A stretch of DNA of 21,780 nucleotides from the NCBI GenBank assembly GCA_002323795.1, contig DCPZ01000078.1, positions 1-21,780 on the forward strand, read 5' to 3'. Source of the DNA: Flavobacteriales bacterium UBA1531. GTDB lineage: Bacteria; Bacteroidota; Bacteroidia; Flavobacteriales_D; Sanyastnellaceae. Every line of letters starts with the position of its first letter. Position 1 is the stretch's first letter. The notes under the pieces were generated by a model. It had not been told where the DNA came from. It did not search any database and saw only the letters and a program-made list of their open reading frames with translations. A program made the translations under genes and the position numbers. Below, in pieces: positions 17,029 through 21,780 of the stretch.

Positions 17029-17679
17029 ATGGCGTCCACTGAATCCGAATCTCAGCCCAAAGGGCATCTCTCTGTTGAACAAGGTCGATCTTCGGCAGAA
17101 CTTGGGCAGTGGGTCAACGCATTGATTGCTTTCGACAACGCCCTCAATGAATCCGATGTTTGGAATGCTGATCCCGACTTCTTGAACGACCGAGCCGTAG
17201 CACTTTTTCACAATGAACGAGCCCACGATGCCATTGGCGTGCTTACCGATGCCATTCGCCTTCAACCCCAATACGGTTATCGATTTGCGGCGAGAGGTTG
17301 GATGCGTCAAGCACTGAAAGATGTGAATGGTGCTATCGCAGACTACGAGCAAGCGATTGCGCTAGATCCCGACGATGCCATAACCCAAAACAACCTCGGG
17401 CTTTTGGAAGAACAGTTGGGCCGAATGGAATCTGCCAAGCAGCGATTTGCAGCAGCTGATCAACTCGATCAAGTGCTTTCAGAGAACGACATCAAAGTTC
17501 AATCTTCTGAACAACACACACCGACGGAAACGAATGAAACATCTCATCGAACAGTTTCAAATAAAACGTCAAAATCCGGCCCCACTGCGTGGACCGAATT
17601 GACAAAGGCAGTGACCACAACAGAGGGTCGAAGGGAATTCATTGATTTCATTCGCAATGGTTTTAAATTGAACCATTGA
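17029..17679 (+). CDS. Small tetratricopeptide-repeat (TPR) protein
   Basis: At 216 residues it has about three TPR units over roughly residues 12-145. The clearest reads GAIADYEQAIALDPDD, followed by NNLGLLEEQLGRMESA. A low-complexity linker rich in Ser, Thr, Glu and Asn follows, then a short conserved-looking tail (EFIDFIRNGFKLNH). There is no signal peptide or membrane segment, so it is probably a cytoplasmic scaffold for protein contacts. The open frame extends upstream to 16720, but that part lies antisense inside murB, so the ATG at 17029 just after the candidate promoter is chosen. Its stop overlaps the start of the AddB-like gene by four bases, implying co-expression; whether it acts with AddAB is unknown. 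Confidence 0.8.
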   Translation: MASTESESQPKGHLSVEQGRSSAELGQWVNALIAFDNALNESDVWNADPDFLNDRAVALFHNERAHDAIGVLTDAIRLQPQYGYRFAARGWMRQALKDVNGAIADYEQAIALDPDDAITQNNLGLLEEQLGRMESAKQRFAAADQLDQVLSENDIKVQSSEQHTPTETNETSHRTVSNKTSKSGPTAWTELTKAVTTTEGRREFIDFIRNGFKLNH

Positions 17680-20540
17680 AACAACCCTCTTTGACGCAGA
17701 CACAATATTTTTTAGAGCGAACAGCTCGCATGGTGTTGGCTCATGACCAGCATACGGAATGCTTGGTCATCGTGCCAAGTTCTCGGGCAGCGCGCAAATT
17801 GGAAAGAATCATAGCGGGAATGATGGGTCAAAGCGGCTGGCTCCCAGAAGTCAAAACATTGAATGAGGTGCTCCGAGACAGCACAGGCCTCTGCACCTTA
17901 GACCCTCTCGCAGCGCAGGCGGAGTTATTCTCCTGTTGGCGAAAACTTCAAGAAGCAAGCGGTGAGCGTCAATCCTCCTCAGATTCGCGCTCTTTTCAAT
18001 CCTTCATGCCTTGGGGGCGCATTGCTCTTCGTGATTTTAACGAAATCGATCAACATTTGCTGGAAGCTTCACAGGTTTTCCAAAACCTATGCGACATCGA
18101 AGGGATTGAGGATTGGAGCTTCGCAGATGAAAAAAAATTGGGCAACGCGCAGCGTTCCTTTTTGAAGCAATACTTGCAGTTGGGACCGCTTTATGCAGCC
18201 TTTCAAGAACGACTTCTCGAACACGGTTTGGGGTATGCAGGACTGATCGCTCGAAAGGCGGCGCAAGAGCAAAGCAGGCTCAAATACTCGCATATTTTTG
18301 TCGCAGGATTGAGCGCTCTCACTCCTGCAGAGCGCAAGTTCTTGAGGCAATTTGATTCAAAAAATCAGCTTACTTGGCTCTGGGATGGCGACGAGAGCTA
18401 TGTGCTCTCAGATGAAATTGAAGCCGGACTTTTCATCCGAGAACAAGGAGGTTGGGGCAATGGCAACGCTCTCAATGCGCTGTCGAAGCGCCTGTCAAAA
18501 TCGCCCCCCACAATCCACAGGGTTGCCTGCAGCAGCACGGTGATGGAATGCCAATACGTGCGTGAAGTGTTGGAATCAATTCATCCTGAAGACTGGAGCA
18601 AAACAGCCGTAGTGTTGCCCGATGGATCACAACTCCCATTGCTTTTGCAATCGCTTCCTGCCGGGATGCAATCTGCCTACAACGTTACCATGGGGCTTTC
18701 TTGGAATGACACACCGGCCTTCTCATTCTTGCAATGCGTTCGGGTCATGACTCAAAAATCCACTTCAGCTTGGCACATTTCGGACTTGCAACAACTCTTC
18801 GGTGAGTCATTGACTCGCCAAGCACTGCAAGCTGAACTCCTCCAAGCGGATGCTTTTAATGTGTTGCAAGCTGCAGCGAAACGCAAATGGGCATGGTTCA
18901 GTGATGAACGCTTAAATGACCAATCGCTTGGGACCGTGGCGCCGTTTTGCGCCGCAATTGGTCGTTTGAGAACCGCGGATGCCGGGGAACTGCTTGAAGC
19001 TTTAACAGGATGGACACGCGGAATTGCAGAAGCCCTGGAATCTGCTGAAAAACCAGACCCCTGGAGCAGCGTTGGATGGGAACGCGTAATGCGCGCAGTT
19101 GGGCTCATGCTAAGATTCCAAGAAGAGTTCGGATTACTGAAAACCGCAAGTGAAGTCTGGAGCATTCTGTTCTCCAGCCTATCTACAAGCCGAATCGATC
19201 TTCTGGGAGAGCCGGAAGAAGGACTTCAAATCATGGGGCTCATTGAGAGCCGCGCTCTTGACTTTGAGCGGGTCATTTTGCTCGACTGCAATGAAGGTAA
19301 TCTTCCAAAAACCAGCGTACCAGACAGTTTTATCCCCTACGATCTGCGCGCGGTTTGGAAACTCCCGAACCGTCATCACAAAGAAGCGATTTACGCGTAC
19401 TACACCTATCGACTCTTCAACCAAGCCAAAGATGTGCATATGGTCTACCGCTCTGAAGACGAATCCTCTGAAAAAAGTCGGTATCTGCTGCAGATCGAAC
19501 GTGCCTTTCGACCGAATGGGAAGGATCTACTGCCTTTGGAAAAAGTGGCCGTCTTCGCCCCTCTCCCTGATCCCCGTCCTGAAATTGCCCCAATACAATG
19601 GAATGATTTCGCACGCAAACGACTGGAAGGCTGGGCAAAACGAGGCATCAGCCCTTCAGCTTTGAATTCTTTCATGGCGTGCAAACGCAATTTCTATTAC
19701 CAGTACATTTTAAGGCTCAGCGAACCTCGGGAATTCACCGAAGAAATGAATTCCAGTACTTTTGGTACCATCGTTCACCAAGTGTTGGAAGACGGATTGA
19801 GCGAGATGCTGGACAGGCCAATGACCCGTGAACTCCTATTGCACTTCAAACAACACATCACTTCTTATTTGGAAGCTTCTGTTGAAAGGCATTTCAATCG
19901 AGAATTGACTTCTTTCGGTGAGAATTACCTCCACCTGACCATCGCAGAGGCGACTTTGGTAAAACTCATTGGCGCAGAAATGGCAGAACTAGAGGACAAT
20001 CAGGCAAAAACCATTGGTTCACTTGAAGCCACGCTCGGTCATTCCTTTCAAATTGATCATCCTCATTTCTCTGAAGTGAGACTTCACGGAATGGCCGACC
20101 GAATTGATACCGAAAACGGCACTGTCGTTGTTACCGATTACAAAACTGGTGCTGTTGAAGCGCGCGAATTGAAATTGAAAGAACCTTGGACCGATCAACT
20201 CGATGATGGAAAATCAGGAAAAGCGCTACAACTTCTGATGTACGCTGCCATCGCACTAGAAACCATAGGTCCCAACGGCAAAGAAAGAACAGATACCGAC
20301 AGCAAAATCGAACACGTTCTTGCTGGCATCCGGTCGGGGAAAAACGCCAATGCGGGTCTTCTCCCATTGTCCATTGATGGCCAGACATTTGTAACGCGAC
20401 AAGAGGCACTGAAACTGCTGCAATGGATTTGTCAAAAACTGACCGAGTTACATCAGACAAATGCCGGCCTCGTGCATGAAACCGAATCCAAGTATTGTTC
20501 GTATTGCACTGTGTTGGACCCCTTGCCAGAATATTTTTAA
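17676..20540 (+). CDS. AddB-like PD-(D/E)XK nuclease with inactive helicase fold
   Basis: At 954 residues, the N-terminal part (LVIVPSSRAARKLERI) resembles the helicase-like fold of AddB but lacks a Walker A GxGKT. LLDCNEGNLPK in the middle corresponds to a conserved AddB/RecC-type segment. The C-terminal nuclease shows SALNSFMACKRNFYYQY (C669), D808 in GMADRID, D821-Y-K823 in DYKTG, and C941-x2-C944 near the end. In AddB of Bacillus subtilis four cysteines, one before and three after the nuclease core, hold an iron-sulfur cluster; here the fourth (expected six residues after C944) is missing. The start is TTG at 17676 overlapping the TPR stop as TTGA. The next in-frame ATG (17730) would cut off the FLERTAR helix that fits the family, so TTG is preferred. 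It probably pairs with the AddA-like protein of 2225-5530 in recombinational repair. Confidence 0.88.
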   Translation: MKQPSLTQTQYFLERTARMVLAHDQHTECLVIVPSSRAARKLERIIAGMMGQSGWLPEVKTLNEVLRDSTGLCTLDPLAAQAELFSCWRKLQEASGERQSSSDSRSFQSFMPWGRIALRDFNEIDQHLLEASQVFQNLCDIEGIEDWSFADEKKLGNAQRSFLKQYLQLGPLYAAFQERLLEHGLGYAGLIARKAAQEQSRLKYSHIFVAGLSALTPAERKFLRQFDSKNQLTWLWDGDESYVLSDEIEAGLFIREQGGWGNGNALNALSKRLSKSPPTIHRVACSSTVMECQYVREVLESIHPEDWSKTAVVLPDGSQLPLLLQSLPAGMQSAYNVTMGLSWNDTPAFSFLQCVRVMTQKSTSAWHISDLQQLFGESLTRQALQAELLQADAFNVLQAAAKRKWAWFSDERLNDQSLGTVAPFCAAIGRLRTADAGELLEALTGWTRGIAEALESAEKPDPWSSVGWERVMRAVGLMLRFQEEFGLLKTASEVWSILFSSLSTSRIDLLGEPEEGLQIMGLIESRALDFERVILLDCNEGNLPKTSVPDSFIPYDLRAVWKLPNRHHKEAIYAYYTYRLFNQAKDVHMVYRSEDESSEKSRYLLQIERAFRPNGKDLLPLEKVAVFAPLPDPRPEIAPIQWNDFARKRLEGWAKRGISPSALNSFMACKRNFYYQYILRLSEPREFTEEMNSSTFGTIVHQVLEDGLSEMLDRPMTRELLLHFKQHITSYLEASVERHFNRELTSFGENYLHLTIAEATLVKLIGAEMAELEDNQAKTIGSLEATLGHSFQIDHPHFSEVRLHGMADRIDTENGTVVVTDYKTGAVEARELKLKEPWTDQLDDGKSGKALQLLMYAAIALETIGPNGKERTDTDSKIEHVLAGIRSGKNANAGLLPLSIDGQTFVTRQEALKLLQWICQKLTELHQTNAGLVHETESKYCSYCTVLDPLPEYF

Positions 20541-20546
20541 ACTGCC

Positions 20547-21780
20547 ATGAGCGTTATCGCAAAACAATCCGGATTGGCGTCCATTGCATTGGGCATTGGC
20601 TTACTGCTCGGCGCAGTCAACACGATGTACGTGTTGCCACGGGCGTTCGAAGGGCATGAAGCTGTTTGGGGACTGCTGCGCATCATGACGTCATGGGGAC
20701 TTATTTGCTCATCAGTTGCAACACTCGGAGCTCCAGCGGCGATCGTCCGTTTTCTGAGTCGCTATCCTGAGGCAGATCGAGGGAAACATCTCAAAGCGAT
20801 CCTCCTGATTGCGGGCACAGGCTTCGGATTGTGCCTCATGATCATATCCATTTGGGGAGGAGATTGGATTGGGAATATGGACGCCAAAAACACGGATTTA
20901 CTGAAAAATCATGTCGGTGGATTTATCATGATCATCGCGATCATGAGCTTGATGGCGATATTTCGTGCATTGCTTACTTTGCAGCTGAAGACAGGGATTA
21001 TTTCATGGGTGGATGAGATTTGGCAAAAAGGAAGTTACCTCGTCCTCGGCGGCGCACTTCTATTGGGCTACCTCCCTCTGGAGTCATTCGTTCCCGCCTA
21101 TATTATCTCTTGGTTCGTCTCGCTCCTGCTCCTGCTGCTTCCAACAGTGAAATCGTGGCCAAGCTTTAACGATCCCGTGCCTTGGTCTGAAATGCGTCCA
21201 CTTGCGGACTTTAGTCTGTTTAGTCTTCTCGCAGGAGGGGCGTCAATCATTGCCAACCAGTTGGACTATGTCATGATTGGCCTGTACCTCGGTCTAGAAG
21301 AAGTCCCTGTCTACACCATGGGCTTTTTCATTGGCTCTGTCGTTGGAATGCCCATGCGTGCAACGCAAAAAATCGTAAGCGGAATTGTCGCTGTCAAAAT
21401 TCACAGCAGTTCCGCGGCCGAAATGCAGAAGCTGAGCCAAAACACCGCCCGTGTCAACGTACTTCTTATGGCCAGTATTCTGGCAGGAATTTGGGCTGGT
21501 TTTGAACCCTTTCAATTGTTGCTGCCTGAAAAGTTCCGTGGCCTTGAGGTTGTTTTCATCTGCATTGCCTTATCCAAAGTCGTCGTTGGGCTCAATGTTA
21601 GCAACAACTCCCATCTAGGGTACAGCGAACACTACCGATTGATATTGCCCATCAATTTGGGACTCGTATTGTTCACGGTCGCCTCCAACTACGTGTTTCT
21701 TGTGGTTTTCGAAATGGGAATCGCCGGCGCCGCACTCGCCACACTCTGCACGGTACTCTGGAACAATCTTTGGCGTCTCA
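20547..21780 (+). CDS. MOP-superfamily polysaccharide flippase (Wzx-like), cut by right edge
   Basis: The frame runs from ATG 20547 to the end of the window (411 codons) without a stop. The protein is highly hydrophobic with about eleven or twelve membrane segments visible and starts with IAKQSGLASIALGIG, the pattern of Bacteroidota lipopolysaccharide/oligosaccharide flippases. Other family-like features are a charged loop after the second helix (RFLSRYPEADRGK) and NQLDYVMIGLYLG in the middle. Such proteins flip lipid-linked sugar units across the inner membrane for surface polysaccharide or O-antigen. It begins 6 bases after the AddB-like stop, so it is co-transcribed, although no functional link is obvious and no glycosyltransferases are seen in the window. 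Substrate unknown. Confidence 0.88.
   Translation, partial: MSVIAKQSGLASIALGIGLLLGAVNTMYVLPRAFEGHEAVWGLLRIMTSWGLICSSVATLGAPAAIVRFLSRYPEADRGKHLKAILLIAGTGFGLCLMIISIWGGDWIGNMDAKNTDLLKNHVGGFIMIIAIMSLMAIFRALLTLQLKTGIISWVDEIWQKGSYLVLGGALLLGYLPLESFVPAYIISWFVSLLLLLLPTVKSWPSFNDPVPWSEMRPLADFSLFSLLAGGASIIANQLDYVMIGLYLGLEEVPVYTMGFFIGSVVGMPMRATQKIVSGIVAVKIHSSSAAEMQKLSQNTARVNVLLMASILAGIWAGFEPFQLLLPEKFRGLEVVFICIALSKVVVGLNVSNNSHLGYSEHYRLILPINLGLVLFTVASNYVFLVVFEMGIAGAALATLCTVLWNNLWRL

Overview
The window looks like a chromosomal segment of a marine-type Bacteroidota, most probably of the order Flavobacteriales. The grounds are: two cargo proteins of the type IX secretion system (T9SS), one with a clear type B gliding-motility C-terminal domain; a PorP/SprF-family partner; TAnnTTTG-type promoter elements; weak or absent Shine-Dalgarno sequences; and Bacteroidota-style MbnP and AddAB-like proteins. 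I cannot name the genus. There are ten protein genes, two of them cut by the window edges. I see no tRNA, rRNA, CRISPR array, insertion sequence or phage gene, and no gene-free stretch longer than about 90 bases.

Layout. Minus strand, 1-2159: the N-terminal 719 codons of a large secreted protein of a conserved but functionally unknown Bacteroidota family. Minus strand, 2225-5530: an AddA/RecB-like helicase-nuclease. Plus strand, 5605-8026: a tight cassette of an MbnP-family lipoprotein, an MbnH-like di-heme enzyme and a YkgJ-type cysteine-cluster protein. Plus strand, 8064-15547: a 2145-residue PKD-repeat protein with a T9SS type B sorting domain, followed by its PorP/SprF-family membrane partner. 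A strong hairpin at 15574-15624 separates these from the convergent murB (15631-16968, minus), which carries an extra N-terminal domain of about 100 residues. Plus strand, 17029-21780: a TPR protein, an AddB-like nuclease and a MOP-superfamily polysaccharide flippase that runs off the right edge.

How the genes work together. The AddA-like and AddB-like proteins should form one DNA double-strand-break repair complex, but here they lie about 12 kb apart on opposite strands with the metal cassette, adhesin unit and murB between them. In the metal cassette the MbnH-like enzyme probably oxidises a tryptophan of the MbnP-like lipoprotein to create a copper site; the YkgJ-type protein is translationally coupled and of unknown role. 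The PKD protein and PorP/SprF protein form a secretion/adhesion pair at the outer membrane.

The most notable features are the recently homogenised two-module super-repeat in the PKD protein, the MurB fusion, the MbnP-MbnH-YkgJ cassette, the incomplete iron-sulfur cysteine set in the AddB-like protein, and two gene junctions sharing an identical CCATTGAAAC overlap with a TTG start. I found no convincing entirely new system.
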